Source of the DNA: Alphaproteobacteria bacterium | GTDB lineage: Bacteria; Pseudomonadota; Alphaproteobacteria; SHVZ01 | NCBI GenBank assembly: GCA_016869285.1 | Contig: VGEN01000015.1 | Span: forward strand, 1-46,448 | Direction: 5' to 3' | DNA length: 46,448 nt | Shown here: positions 15,308 through 23,669 of the stretch, piece by piece | How the letters are laid out: every line of letters starts with the position of its first letter | How positions within the stretch are numbered: position 1 is the stretch's first letter | Notes under the pieces: generated by a model | The model's input: the letters and a program-made list of their open reading frames with translations, nothing else | Told to the model about the DNA's origin: nothing | The model's database searches: none | Translations under genes and position numbers: made by a program

Positions 15308-16549
15308 ATGCAGGACAATCTCAGCGACGACAGGCCGAGCTTCGTCACGCATCTCGAGTGCAGCGAAACCGCGGAGCGGCTGCCCGCTGACAAGCTCGCG
15401 GGGCTGTCGGCGGCCGGCAAGCCGCTGCTGGTGCGCTACGACCTCGCAGCGGTGGCGCGCGCCCTTTCTAGAGACAAGCTCCGTGATCGTGCGCCCGACA
15501 TGTGGCGTTATCGCGAGTTCCTGCCCGTACGGCGCACGGAGAACATCGTCTCGCTCGGCGAGACGATGACGCCGCTGGTCGCGGCACCGGCGAGCGCGGC
15601 AGCCGCGGGCGGGTCGGCGTTGATGGTCAAGGATGAAGGGCGGCTGCCGACCGGCTCGTTCAAGTCGCGCGGGCTCTGCGTCGCGGTGTCGATGGCGAAG
15701 GAGCTGGGGCTTCGCCGCATCGCCATGCCGACGGCGGGCAATGCCGGTGCGGCACTCGCGGCCTATTGCGCGCGGGCGGGCATCGAGGCCTTTGTGCTGG
15801 TGCCGGACGATGCGCCGGAGACGACGATCTCGGAGATCGCGATCCACGGCGCGCGCGTCTACCGCGTCGACGGCAACATCACTGAACTCGGACCATTGGT
15901 GGAAGCCGGCAGGGAACAGGCAAGTTGGTTCAATCTCTCCACGCTCAAGGAGCCCTATCGCGTCGAAGGCAAGAAAACGATGGGGCTCGAACTCGCCGAG
16001 CAAGGCAACTGGACGCTGCCGGACGTGATCTTCTATCCGACCGGCGGCGGGACCGGGATCATCGGCATGTGGAAGGCCTTCGCCGAGCTGGAGGCGATCG
16101 GCTGGATCGGGCCTGAGCGCCCGCGTATGGTTGCGGTTCAGTCGCGCACTTGCGCGCCTATCGTCCGCGCTTTCGAGGAAGGCACCGAAGGGGCCGTGCC
16201 CTGGAAGGGTGGCCATACGAACGTGCCCGGTCTTCGCGTGCCTTGGACGGTCGGCGACCGGCTGATCCTTCGGACGATCCGCGAGAGCAAGGGTTTTGCC
16301 ATCGCGATCGACGACGGGGAGGTGGAGCCCGCCCGCGCAGCAATGGCAAGGGCCGATGGCATCCATGTCAGCCCGGAAGGGGCCGCGACCTATGTCGCCT
16401 ACCGGAAGGCGCTGGCCGAGGGGCGGATCGGGACGAGCGACCGTGCGGTTCTTTTCAACTGCGCCTCCGGCCTCAAATACGGCATGCCCCCGGTGACCGC
16501 GCGCCTCGATCGCTTCCGGCCGATCGACTACTGCGCCCTCGTCCGTTGA
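15308..16549 (+). CDS. thrC: Threonine synthase
   Basis: This is a fold-type II PLP enzyme converting O-phosphohomoserine to threonine, 413 residues. The opening HLECSETAERLPADK resembles the zinc-less remnant of the usual N-terminal segment. VSLGETMTPLV precedes the substrate loop. The Schiff-base lysine is Lys119 in PTGSFKSRG, the asparagine loop is PTAGNAGAALAAYCA, and the phosphate cup is PTGGGTGIIGMW. The ATG at 15308 follows AGGAGG with 8 bases between. Its promoter region is shared with the divergent tct operon. A threonine dehydratase or diaminopropionate lyase is less likely given the sequence order. Confidence 0.87.
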   Translation: MQDNLSDDRPSFVTHLECSETAERLPADKLAGLSAAGKPLLVRYDLAAVARALSRDKLRDRAPDMWRYREFLPVRRTENIVSLGETMTPLVAAPASAAAAGGSALMVKDEGRLPTGSFKSRGLCVAVSMAKELGLRRIAMPTAGNAGAALAAYCARAGIEAFVLVPDDAPETTISEIAIHGARVYRVDGNITELGPLVEAGREQASWFNLSTLKEPYRVEGKKTMGLELAEQGNWTLPDVIFYPTGGGTGIIGMWKAFAELEAIGWIGPERPRMVAVQSRTCAPIVRAFEEGTEGAVPWKGGHTNVPGLRVPWTVGDRLILRTIRESKGFAIAIDDGEVEPARAAMARADGIHVSPEGAATYVAYRKALAEGRIGTSDRAVLFNCASGLKYGMPPVTARLDRFRPIDYCALVR

Positions 16550-16690
16550 CACGCGGAAGGCGGCGTTCAATCGTAGCCTCGGTCCCGTATCGGTAGAGGG
16601 TTCCGTGACCTGGCTCGCCGTCAACCCCGCCGCACAACCGCCGTCTGCGCCCGTTGACGTGCCAGCCGCGCACGGCCTTGCGGCTGCGTC

Positions 16691-17185
16691 ATGAAGCCGA
16701 AGCCGCCGCCGGCGACCGTGCTCGTGGCCATGGCCAAGCTCAACGAGCGTCTGGCCGAGGCGGAGAGCGATCCCGGCGCCGCCGCCGAGCGTCGCGGCCA
16801 GGCCCAGCGCCACCGGCGCGATGCGGCTGAGGCGGCGGTCGCCGACTGGCCGGAGGCGATCCGCGTCCAGATGGAGGCGGCGCTGCACGACCAAGCCGAG
16901 CTTCTGGAAGAGACTCAGAAGATGATGGCGGCCTGGACCCGGCGGCGGCAGGAGGCGATGGAGTCCGGTTTTCGCACGCTGCAGAAGCTTTCTGCCTCGC
17001 GCGACGTCGCCGAGATGGCAGCCGCCTACTCCGAGTGGCTGAGCAGCAGCATGGGCCGGATCATGGCCGACATGGAGGCTGCGCAGGAAGGGGCGATGCG
17101 ACTTGCCAGCCTCGGCCAGCAGACCATGAGCGCGATGACGCCGAAGGGCCCGGCCGGCACCGGCAAGAAACCCAGATCCGGATGA
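16691..17185 (+). CDS. Phasin-like protein
   Basis: This 164-residue, almost wholly helical and Ala/Glu/Met-rich protein has the pattern of phasins, which coat polyhydroxyalkanoate granules. A central helix with ALHDQAELLEETQKMMAAW and a second with SARD-like ASRDVAEMAAAYSEWLSSSMGRIMADM match phasin_2-type proteins. A Pro/Gly/Lys-rich tail follows. No signal peptide or membrane span is seen. The stop overlaps the start of the receiver-domain gene (ATGA at 17182-17185), so the two are translationally coupled. No PHA synthase is present in the window, so the granule link rests on family resemblance only. Confidence 0.75.
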   Translation: MKPKPPPATVLVAMAKLNERLAEAESDPGAAAERRGQAQRHRRDAAEAAVADWPEAIRVQMEAALHDQAELLEETQKMMAAWTRRRQEAMESGFRTLQKLSASRDVAEMAAAYSEWLSSSMGRIMADMEAAQEGAMRLASLGQQTMSAMTPKGPAGTGKKPRSG

Positions 17186-17586
17186 CGCCGGCCTCGATCC
17201 TTCTCATCGACGACGATCGCTTCTTCGCGAGTCTGACCGCCGCCATGCTGTCGCCGGCGCAGGTCGTCGTCGCCGAGGACGGAGCCGAGGGGCTTGCGCT
17301 GATGAAGAAGCAGTCCTTCGATCTCCTGATCACCGATCTCCTGATGCCTGAGAAGGACGGGATCGAGACGATCCTCGAGATCCGCCGCGCCAACGCCACG
17401 CTGCCGATACTCGCCATCTCCGGCGGCGGAAAATTCGGCGGCCGCGGCGATCTTCTGCGTATGGCGCAACGCCTCGGTGCCAACCTCACGCTGCAGAAGC
17501 CGTTCACGCGCGAGGAGCTGCTGGTGGCCGTGGATGCATGCATTGCTCATCGGCACCGGCGGGCGCCGAGCGAAGAACCGAAGTGA
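17182..17586 (+). CDS. Single-domain response regulator (CheY-like)
   Basis: This 134-residue receiver domain has no output domain. The acidic pocket is Asp11-Asp12 (LLIDDDRF), the phospho-acceptor is Asp52 in LLITDLLMPEKDG, the switch Ser80 lies in LAISGGG and the conserved Lys106 in LQKPFT. The chosen ATG at 17182 gives the exact family N-terminus; the frame is open further upstream only through the phasin gene. Its start overlaps the phasin stop (ATGA) and its stop overlaps the next gene's GTG start (GTGA). No histidine kinase gene is adjacent, so the partner is elsewhere. Control of the phasin or the glycosyltransferase by protein contact is possible but unproven. Confidence 0.92.
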   Translation: MTPASILLIDDDRFFASLTAAMLSPAQVVVAEDGAEGLALMKKQSFDLLITDLLMPEKDGIETILEIRRANATLPILAISGGGKFGGRGDLLRMAQRLGANLTLQKPFTREELLVAVDACIAHRHRRAPSEEPK

Positions 17587-18797
17587 GCATCCAACCTCCG
17601 TCCGGAGGCGCCGACCACGAACAAGCCTGGATCGGCGCGCTGCAAGCCTGGAGCGCCGGCAACCTGGCATTGGCGTTTCACTACTGCCAGGCGGCGCTGG
17701 TCCGTGGCCGGAGCACGCCCGAGGTATACGCACTTCTCGGAGCGATCGCGCTTGGCCTTGGCCAGTATGGCCAAGCCAAGCGCTACGTCGAGCTCGCCCA
17801 GGCCGGCACGTCGCCGCCGGATCCGGCCCGTCGGCGTTATCTGGCGATCCATCCCTGGGGATGCGGGCTATGGGGCGAAATCGACCACGTCATCGCGCAG
17901 CTCGCCGTGGCCGAGATCACCGGACGCGTGCCGATCGTTCACTGGGGCAACAACGGAGTCTATCCGGCACCGGGCCTGAACAACGCGTGGGAGGCGTATT
18001 TCGAACCCGTGAGCGATGTGAGTCTCGGCGATGTGAAGGCAACGGCACGTTCTTACTTCCCGCCCTGGTGGAACCGCGACACGATCGCGACGACCTCAGT
18101 CGAGGCTCGGGACCCGAACCGCAGGCGGATCTCATCGCTCTACTTCTTTCACGCCGCCGAAGATGTCGTTGTCGCCGATTGCCACAACCGACTCATGGAT
18201 ATTCTTCCTTGGGCGCCTGAGAGCCACTGGCTCGCCGCGGTCTCGCCGCACGCCGCTTACGAGACCCTTTTTGCAAAATACATTCGCCTTGCTCCGCGGC
18301 TGGGGAGACGCGTGGATGAAATCGTGGCACAACTTGGCGCCGGTCCGATCCTCGCGGTTCACTATCGGGCGCAGTCCCCGGGGAAGCTTCTGGAGACGAC
18401 ACAGAACCGCGGGCTGGAGCCCCTCGACTATTTTCCGGCAGTCGATGCCTTCCTGTCGTACAGCCCGACCGGGAAAGTGTTCCTGCTGACCGATCTGACC
18501 CGCTGCGTCGAGGAGTTCGCCGCGCGATACGGCGACCGCCTTCGCACACTGCCCGCCCATCGGCTCGTCGATGCGCGTGAAGCCGATATCGGGTTCAGGC
18601 CGGGGATCGACCTCAAAGCGGTCGCCGACGAAGTGATCGTTGATGCCTATGTTGCGCTCCGATGCGATGAGTTCATCGGCGACGGCGCGTCCGGGGTTTC
18701 CTGCTCCATCGGCTATATGAAGAAGTGGCCGAACGGAGCCTTCAGGCTCATGCGCGAAAGCATCATCCTGGAGCCCGGGCGCATCCAGCTGTTCTGA
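17583..18797 (+). CDS. TPR-containing protein with O-fucosyltransferase/NodZ-like domain
   Basis: This 404-residue protein starts at the GTG at 17583, which overlaps the receiver stop as GTGA. Residues about 13-75 look like one to two TPR repeats (AWSAGNLALAFHYCQAAL and LLGAIALGLGQYGQAKRYVELAQ). The rest resembles the GT-B fold of fucosyltransferases. WGCGLWGEIDHVIAQLAVAEITGRVPIVHW recalls their opening GfGxqlhhv segment, and AVHYRAQSPGK recalls the HxRRxDK donor-binding motif. A late segment, FLLTDLTRCVEEFAARYGD, fits the acceptor half. There is no signal peptide or membrane span. The sugar and acceptor are unknown. Coupling with a phasin and a receiver domain is unusual. Confidence 0.65.
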   Translation: MSIQPPSGGADHEQAWIGALQAWSAGNLALAFHYCQAALVRGRSTPEVYALLGAIALGLGQYGQAKRYVELAQAGTSPPDPARRRYLAIHPWGCGLWGEIDHVIAQLAVAEITGRVPIVHWGNNGVYPAPGLNNAWEAYFEPVSDVSLGDVKATARSYFPPWWNRDTIATTSVEARDPNRRRISSLYFFHAAEDVVVADCHNRLMDILPWAPESHWLAAVSPHAAYETLFAKYIRLAPRLGRRVDEIVAQLGAGPILAVHYRAQSPGKLLETTQNRGLEPLDYFPAVDAFLSYSPTGKVFLLTDLTRCVEEFAARYGDRLRTLPAHRLVDAREADIGFRPGIDLKAVADEVIVDAYVALRCDEFIGDGASGVSCSIGYMKKWPNGAFRLMRESIILEPGRIQLF

Positions 18798-18860
18798 CGC
18801 CCGCCATTGTCTGGGGATGAGAACAGCAGCTAGTCTCGTGCATCGACGGGAGTATTGCGC

Positions 18861-19895
18861 ATGGGCAATTTCGAGGTTACCCGCCCTCTCGGCGAGGCGG
18901 TTTTCGGCGGATGGGCGCGGCTCAACCGGGGCAGCGATGCGCGGAAGATCGTCGCCGCGGCAGAGGCCGATACCGAGGCCCTCCCGCGTGCACTCGCCGA
19001 AAGCACGGGCCTGCTCCTGCTCAAGGGCATGGACGCGATCGCCAAGGACGCGTCCCTGTTGCTGCGTCTGAGCCGCGTCTTCGGTCCCGAGATCGAGGAC
19101 TACCGCAACAACCTGACGCCGCTGCACATGGTGCATCCGGAGGTGAAGGAGATCCTGATCGTCTCCAACGTGCCGCCGGTCAATCGCCAGCCGCCGGCCC
19201 TGCCCGACCCGCCGCTGACCGCCGACGGCCGCTTTCCGGTGCAGTTCCCGCATCGACGCGGCTGGCACACCGACCAGAGCTATCGCCGGCCGCCGCCGGA
19301 TGTCTCGCTCTTCTTCGCGGTGACGCCGGTGCCGAAAGGGCAGGGGCAGACGCTGTTCGCCAACGGCGCGCTCGCCTACGACGCGCTGTCGCCGGCGCTG
19401 AAGGCGAAGGTCGACGGTCTCGACGGATTGCACACCCGGGGACGAACCGGCCGGTCGCGCGACCAGGTGCTGGCCGGCGAACCGGTGCAGCCGCTCAAGG
19501 CGCATGAGCGCTCGCAGCGCCAACCGGTCGTCCGCGTCCATCCGGTCACCGGACGGCGGGCGCTTTATCTGTGCGAGTACGGCCAGATGGACTGGCTCGA
19601 CGGTCCCATCGTCGGCATGGAGCCGGGTCCCAGGGGCGAAGGGGCGGCGCTTCTGCACGAGTTGATGAGCCACATCACGCAGCCGCGCTTCGTCTACGTC
19701 CACGAATGGGACGCAGGCGACCTCCTCATCTGGGACAATCGCTGCCTGATGCATGCAGCGACTTGGTACGATGCGGCGGCGCTCCAGCGCGTGATGTGGC
19801 GCACGACGGTCAGCGGCAATCCCGGCGCCGCCTATGCCGGTGAGAAAAAGAGCTGGCTTCCGGAGGCGCGGGAAGTCCCGGCGGCCGCCACCTAG
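18861..19895 (+). CDS. TauD/TfdA-family Fe(II)/2-oxoglutarate dioxygenase
   Basis: This 344-residue oxygenase couples oxidative decarboxylation of 2-oxoglutarate to hydroxylation of a substrate. The iron facial triad is His136-x-Asp138 in WHTDQSYR and His298 in CLMHAATWY. The 2-oxoglutarate carboxylate Arg lies just beyond (VMWRTT region). GDLLIWDNR is the classic strand before the distal His. The ATG at 18861 has GGGAG 8 bases upstream; a TTG two codons earlier is less likely. It stands alone between the glycosyltransferase and a convergent PanE-like gene. The substrate cannot be inferred, and taurine is not specially indicated because no sulfonate transporter is nearby. Confidence 0.9.
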   Translation: MGNFEVTRPLGEAVFGGWARLNRGSDARKIVAAAEADTEALPRALAESTGLLLLKGMDAIAKDASLLLRLSRVFGPEIEDYRNNLTPLHMVHPEVKEILIVSNVPPVNRQPPALPDPPLTADGRFPVQFPHRRGWHTDQSYRRPPPDVSLFFAVTPVPKGQGQTLFANGALAYDALSPALKAKVDGLDGLHTRGRTGRSRDQVLAGEPVQPLKAHERSQRQPVVRVHPVTGRRALYLCEYGQMDWLDGPIVGMEPGPRGEGAALLHELMSHITQPRFVYVHEWDAGDLLIWDNRCLMHAATWYDAAALQRVMWRTTVSGNPGAAYAGEKKSWLPEAREVPAAAT

Positions 19896-19987
19896 ACGTG
19901 GCGCTCGGTCCGTCGCGTCGCACTGCGACCGGCCCCGTTGACGTGCCATCAACGGATCGTTCCGCCGGCCCGGGCTTGCGGTCCGGC

Positions 19988-20983
19988 TTACGCGCCGAGA
20001 ACTTTCGGATAGATTCCTTCCTCGCGCGCGCGGACGCGGATGAGGGCGGCAAGCGTGGCCATCGTCGGCACCGCGACGCCGGCGGACTTCGCCATCTCGA
20101 GCGGCACGGAGTAGAGCGCGTCGATCTCCATCGGGCGTCCCGCCATCAGATCCTGCAGCACGCTCGGCCGATGCGCGAGCTTGGTGTTCGTCCCGACCAC
20201 GCGCTCGACGTCGAATTCGATCGAGCAGCCCATCGCCTTGATCAGCGCCTGCGCCTCGGCCATCAGGAGGCGCGAGGTCTCGATCAGCACCGGCTCTTCG
20301 TAAGTCGCTCTCACCGGCGAGCGCGTCAGCACGCACATCGGCCCGGCGCTCCAGTTGAAGGCGAGCTTCTCCCAGATGAAGTCGCGGATCTTCGATGTCA
20401 CCGTCACCGGAAGCCCGGCCTTGCGGAATGCTTCGGCGAGCGCGTCGAGCTCTGGCGTCGTCCTGCCGTCCGGTCGGCCGAAGAAGGTGCCGCGCGAGTG
20501 CCCGGAGATCCTGACGATGCCGGGCGAGGGGATGGAACTCGCCGGCCAGGCGATGCCGCCGATGACGCGCTCGCGACCGATGACAGTCCTCAGCCGATCT
20601 CCGGGATCGAGCAGGGCGAGGCTGCGGCCGTCATCGCCGCCGCCATGGTCGAGGAAGTACCACCATGGAATGCCGTTGGTGATGAAGGCGACCTGCGTCT
20701 TCGGCCCGAGCAGCGGCCCGATCAGATCGGCGACCGAGGGCAGCGAAGGCGCCTTGACGGTGACGAGCACCGCATCCTGCGGACCGAGCTCGGCCGGATT
20801 GTCGCTGGCACGCGGGCGGGAATGCACGCCGCTTCCTTCGGGGAGCTCGACCCTGAGGCCGTCGTCCTGGATCGCCTTGAGATGCGCGCCGCGCGCGACG
20901 ACCGAGACCTCGGCGCCGGACTTACCGAGAAATCCCGCCAGATAGCCGCCGATGGCGCCGGCACCGAACACACAGATTTTCAC
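19988..20983 (-). CDS. panE: 2-dehydropantoate 2-reductase-like ketopantoate reductase (PanE/ApbA family)
   Basis: This 331-residue NADPH-dependent reductase has the nucleotide fold at the start (CVFGAGAIGGYLAGFL, GxGxxG at 7-12) and VLVTVKAPSLPS. The helical C-terminal domain carries SKIRDFIWEKLAFNWSAG with the catalytic Lys, followed by EIDALYSVPLEMAKSAGVAVPTM. In pantothenate synthesis it would reduce ketopantoate to pantoate. Many paralogues in this family act on other 2-oxo acids, and no panB or panC is nearby, so the gene symbol is tentative. It faces the dioxygenase gene convergently with 92 bases between them. Confidence 0.85.
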   Translation of the reverse strand: MKICVFGAGAIGGYLAGFLGKSGAEVSVVARGAHLKAIQDDGLRVELPEGSGVHSRPRASDNPAELGPQDAVLVTVKAPSLPSVADLIGPLLGPKTQVAFITNGIPWWYFLDHGGGDDGRSLALLDPGDRLRTVIGRERVIGGIAWPASSIPSPGIVRISGHSRGTFFGRPDGRTTPELDALAEAFRKAGLPVTVTSKIRDFIWEKLAFNWSAGPMCVLTRSPVRATYEEPVLIETSRLLMAEAQALIKAMGCSIEFDVERVVGTNTKLAHRPSVLQDLMAGRPMEIDALYSVPLEMAKSAGVAVPTMATLAALIRVRAREEGIYPKVLGA

Positions 20984-21055
20984 GAAGCGGACTCTCCGAA
21001 ATTGCGCGGGCGGACGTTAGCGGGGCCCTGGAGAGGGCGCCAGCCTTTGAGATGC

Positions 21056-21619
21056 TTATGAGGTTGGGACGCAGGTCCGATCGCCGGGCTTGAGGATGGT
21101 CTTGGGCAGCAAGGCCACATGCATCTCGATCTTGGTCTTCAAGCGCGCTCCGTAGCCGCGATAGAGAGTCTCAAGCAAGAGCGAGGCCGTACTCCAGACA
21201 TCCGTGCTGTCCCGCACCGGGCGGCCTTGCCAAAAATTGCCGTCGGCCACGTTTATGTCGAACCCAAGCGCCGCGATCGCTGTCCGGCCGCCCTTGGCAA
21301 AGCGCATGCGAGTCTTTCCGTAGAAGCCTGAGGAGGCCTCGCAGTAGAGAACCTTGTCGTCGTCCATAAACTGGCATTGGACGTATCTCTGGTCATTGTC
21401 GGTTGCGAGCACAATGAAGCGATCGAGCGGCGTCATCGGCCGAGCGCGGATGGACTCCATCGCGGTGTAGACCGGGCAATGATAGGCGGCGACAAAGGCA
21501 TCGAGGTCGGTGGCTGCTTGGGCGAATGCCGGCGGCGCCGCGAGACCGAGAGAGAATGCCGCCAGACCCATCCGCCGCAGACCGCTCCGGGCAGCAAGGA
21601 ACTCGATCAAGGCCAACAT
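21056..21619 (-). CDS. Uncharacterised secreted protein
   Basis: This 187-residue protein has a probable signal peptide (about residues 1-34, ending AFAQA). The mature domain carries DRFIVLATDNDQRYVQCQF, VLYCEASSGFYGKTRM and a C-terminal half with GYGARLKTKIEMHV. The YVQCxF and LCEASSGFY blocks remind me of small conserved proteins in Bradyrhizobium-like genomes, perhaps of the TY-Chap/YbjN type, but I cannot name a function. Four cysteines (near 48, 82, 93 and 183) may pair in the periplasm. It is a single gene; the next gene upstream on the same strand is more than 700 bases away. Confidence 0.7.
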   Translation of the reverse strand: MLALIEFLAARSGLRRMGLAAFSLGLAAPPAFAQAATDLDAFVAAYHCPVYTAMESIRARPMTPLDRFIVLATDNDQRYVQCQFMDDDKVLYCEASSGFYGKTRMRFAKGGRTAIAALGFDINVADGNFWQGRPVRDSTDVWSTASLLLETLYRGYGARLKTKIEMHVALLPKTILKPGDRTCVPTS

Positions 21620-21719
21620 CCAGAAAGGTTAAAGCGCGAGAGGACGACCAGCAAGCAGCCGCGGCATCGCCATTGCAAGTCATCCGGTCGGTGCAACAAC
21701 CTCGAACAGGAGAGTGCGG

Positions 21720-21866
21720 ATGGGCACAGGCGGACTGATCGGGACGATCTTCGTCGTCCTCTGCGTTTTGATCGTCGTCATTGAATGGGTTAGGCGCGAC
21801 ATCAAGCCCCGGCTGCAAGCGCAGCAGCCGGGACGAGTGCCCGAAAGGCAGCGCGCAGCGCGTTAG
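21720..21866 (+). CDS. 48-residue single-span membrane protein
   Basis: A short open frame starts at ATG 21720, eight bases after a good AGGAG ribosome site (about 21708-21712), and ends at TAG 21864-21866. Residues 5-23 (GLIGTIFVVLCVLIVVIEW) form a clear membrane helix, followed by a basic, Gln/Arg-rich tail. A perfect 13-bp hairpin follows 10 bases after the stop, as expected for a real transcript end. It is too short for standard ORF cut-offs. The function is unknown; small membrane proteins of this size often bind or tune larger membrane complexes. Confidence 0.6.
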   Translation: MGTGGLIGTIFVVLCVLIVVIEWVRRDIKPRLQAQQPGRVPERQRAAR

Positions 21867-21876
21867 GAGCAAGGCG

Positions 21877-21909
21877 GGTCGCACCCGGCAATTTTCGCCG
21901 GGTGCGACC
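21877..21909 (+). terminator. Strong hairpin after the small membrane protein gene
   Basis: A perfect 13-bp stem pairs 21877-21889 with 21897-21909 around the loop AATTTTC. No T-run follows the stem, so it may stop transcription weakly or protect an mRNA 3' end. Its place directly after the 48-residue frame supports that frame being a gene. Confidence 0.6.
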
Positions 21910-21974
21910 GGGCCGACATCTGCGGGATTCCGGTGGGCGTGGTAAGCTTGCCAGATCTGGACGGAGGGGCCCCG

Positions 21975-22379
21975 ATGAACGCGATTCGACACCTGCCGCT
22001 GGTCGGCTGCGTCGCCCTGCTCTATGCCGCCATCGCGGTGTTCGGCGCCGAAGCGCCGGTTCATCCCGTGCTGTCGATCGGGCTGCCGTCTGGTGCGAGC
22101 TGGAGCCTCAGCCTCGGCGACCTCCTGCTGGTGATCGCGGTCGTTAGCCTCTATTTCGAGGTGCTGAAGGCGACCCGCACCTCCCAGGCCTCGGTGCTCG
22201 ACCACATCCTCTCGCTTTTCTCCTTTGTCGCCTGCCTGTTCGGCTTCCTCTTCGTCTCGGCGCTCGGCACCTCGACCTTTCTTCTCATCATGGTCATGGC
22301 GCTGTTCGACGTGATCGCCGGCTTCACTGTCACCATCTCGACCGCACGCCGAGACTTCTCGATCCCCGACCGCCAGTGA
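21975..22379 (+). CDS. Uncharacterised four-span integral membrane protein
   Basis: This 134-residue protein has four hydrophobic segments at about residues 7-25, 45-62, 73-97 and 98-118, with short loops. The ATG at 21975 follows GGAGGGG with a few bases' spacing; an in-frame GTG at 21933 has no such site. The segment after helix two, YFEVLKATRTSQASVLDH, is polar and may face the cytoplasm. I do not recognise a family. It ends 7 bases before the convergent D-cysteine desulfhydrase-like gene. Confidence 0.75.
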   Translation: MNAIRHLPLVGCVALLYAAIAVFGAEAPVHPVLSIGLPSGASWSLSLGDLLLVIAVVSLYFEVLKATRTSQASVLDHILSLFSFVACLFGFLFVSALGTSTFLLIMVMALFDVIAGFTVTISTARRDFSIPDRQ

Positions 22380-22386
22380 TCCGGCT

Positions 22387-23439
22387 TCAGGCCGGGATCA
22401 GGTCCTCGGCATAGGCGAAGAGCGCCGGCATGCCGCCGGTGTGGAGGAACACCACCGTCTCGCCCTTCGTGAGCCGGCCGTTGCGAATGTGCCCGATGAG
22501 CCCAGCCATAGCCTTGCCGGTATAGACAGGATCGAGGATCAGCCCTTCGGTCGAGGCGGCAAGCTTGACCGCTTCGCGGCACTCGTCGGTGACCAGCCCG
22601 TAGAGCGGACCCACATAAGCGTCATCGTTCTCGACATCGGCGGGCGAGATCCCGAGGTCGAGGCCGAGATGCCGGGCTGCGGCATTGGCGATCCGGGCGA
22701 TGTCGGTGGCGCGGTCCTCGTCCCAGCGTACCGGGCTGATGCCGACGACGCGGGTCGGGCGGCCGAGCGCCTTGGCGCCGAGCAGCAGTCCGGCCGGCGT
22801 CATGTTGGCGCCGGCGACATAGATGCAGTCCGCCTTCTGCCCGCGCGCGGCGAGCTGCGCGTCGATCTCGAGGAAGGCCTCGACATATCCCACGGTCGAG
22901 ATCGACAGCGTCGACATGGCGAAGGGCGAGACCAAATAGGGTTTGCGTCCGGCTACCTTGAGCTCTGCCGTCCGCTTCTCGAGCAGCGGCGGCAGGCGCT
23001 GGATGTCGTCGATGTCGACGACGGTCACGTTGGCGCCCATGAGCTTGTCGAGCAGCAGGTTGCCCTGCAGCTTCGGCCCCTTCACACCGTGCACGAGCAT
23101 GAGCTCGACCTTGAGCCCGAGGCGGCAGGCGGCGGCGGTGATCTGTCGGCACCAGTTCGACTGCGTATAGGCGCCGGCGACGATGGTATCGCAGCCCGAG
23201 GCGATGATGCCGGGGAAGAGGAATTCGAGCTGACGCGCCTTATTGCCGCCGAAGGCCAAGCCCGTCATGTCGTCGCGCTTGACCAGGATGTCGGGGCCGC
23301 CGAGCGCCTGGGTCAGGCGCGGGCATGCTTCCAGCGGCGTGGGCAGGCAGGCAAGGCGAGTCCGCGGCAGGTGGTCGATGCGCGCCTGCAGCTCGTCGCG
23401 GCTGAGCGGGCGGTTGCGCGGCTGGGTCTGCACGGCCAT
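22387..23439 (-). CDS. D-cysteine desulfhydrase / ACC deaminase-family PLP enzyme
   Basis: This 350-residue fold-type II PLP enzyme belongs to the family of DcyD and 1-aminocyclopropane-1-carboxylate deaminase. It shows LACLPTPLEACPRLTQALGGPDILVKRDDMTGLAFGGNKARQLEFL, with the Schiff-base Lys67 in GNKARQ. AGAYTQSNWCRQITAAACRLGLKVELML follows, where the SNHxR loop of the family reads SNWCR. The late DPVYTGKAMAGLIGHIRNG binds the cofactor phosphate side. DcyD turns D-cysteine into pyruvate, sulfide and ammonia; ACC deaminase opens the ACC ring. The Trp in place of His in the SNH loop is an oddity and makes the exact substrate uncertain. It stands alone, convergent with a small membrane protein. 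Confidence 0.85.
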   Translation of the reverse strand: MAVQTQPRNRPLSRDELQARIDHLPRTRLACLPTPLEACPRLTQALGGPDILVKRDDMTGLAFGGNKARQLEFLFPGIIASGCDTIVAGAYTQSNWCRQITAAACRLGLKVELMLVHGVKGPKLQGNLLLDKLMGANVTVVDIDDIQRLPPLLEKRTAELKVAGRKPYLVSPFAMSTLSISTVGYVEAFLEIDAQLAARGQKADCIYVAGANMTPAGLLLGAKALGRPTRVVGISPVRWDEDRATDIARIANAAARHLGLDLGISPADVENDDAYVGPLYGLVTDECREAVKLAASTEGLILDPVYTGKAMAGLIGHIRNGRLTKGETVVFLHTGGMPALFAYAEDLIPA

Positions 23440-23669
23440 GGCGGTCTCCGTTGCGAACGGCGGTCGCGGAGAAGGCTAACACGCGCGGTTGCGTCGAGGT
23501 CGCCGTGCCGCATCAGGGTGGAACATGCCCGGCAATTCATGCCCCGAACACCCAGCCGGCCCGACGGTTAACCTTCGCAATCGGCGCGGCACCGTCTTTT
23601 GGGCAGACGGCCCCGTTCTTGCTAGGTCTGGAGCCAAGGGTGGGTCGTGGTTCCAGAGACGAGAAGATC

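Noticed and set aside
16650..16664. 15-mer CCCGTTGACGTGCCA that recurs at 19934-19948
   Set aside because: Tempting as a shared promoter or binding site because of TTGACG, but no matching -10 lies at proper spacing, and the second copy lies between convergent genes. Probably chance or a minor dispersed motif.
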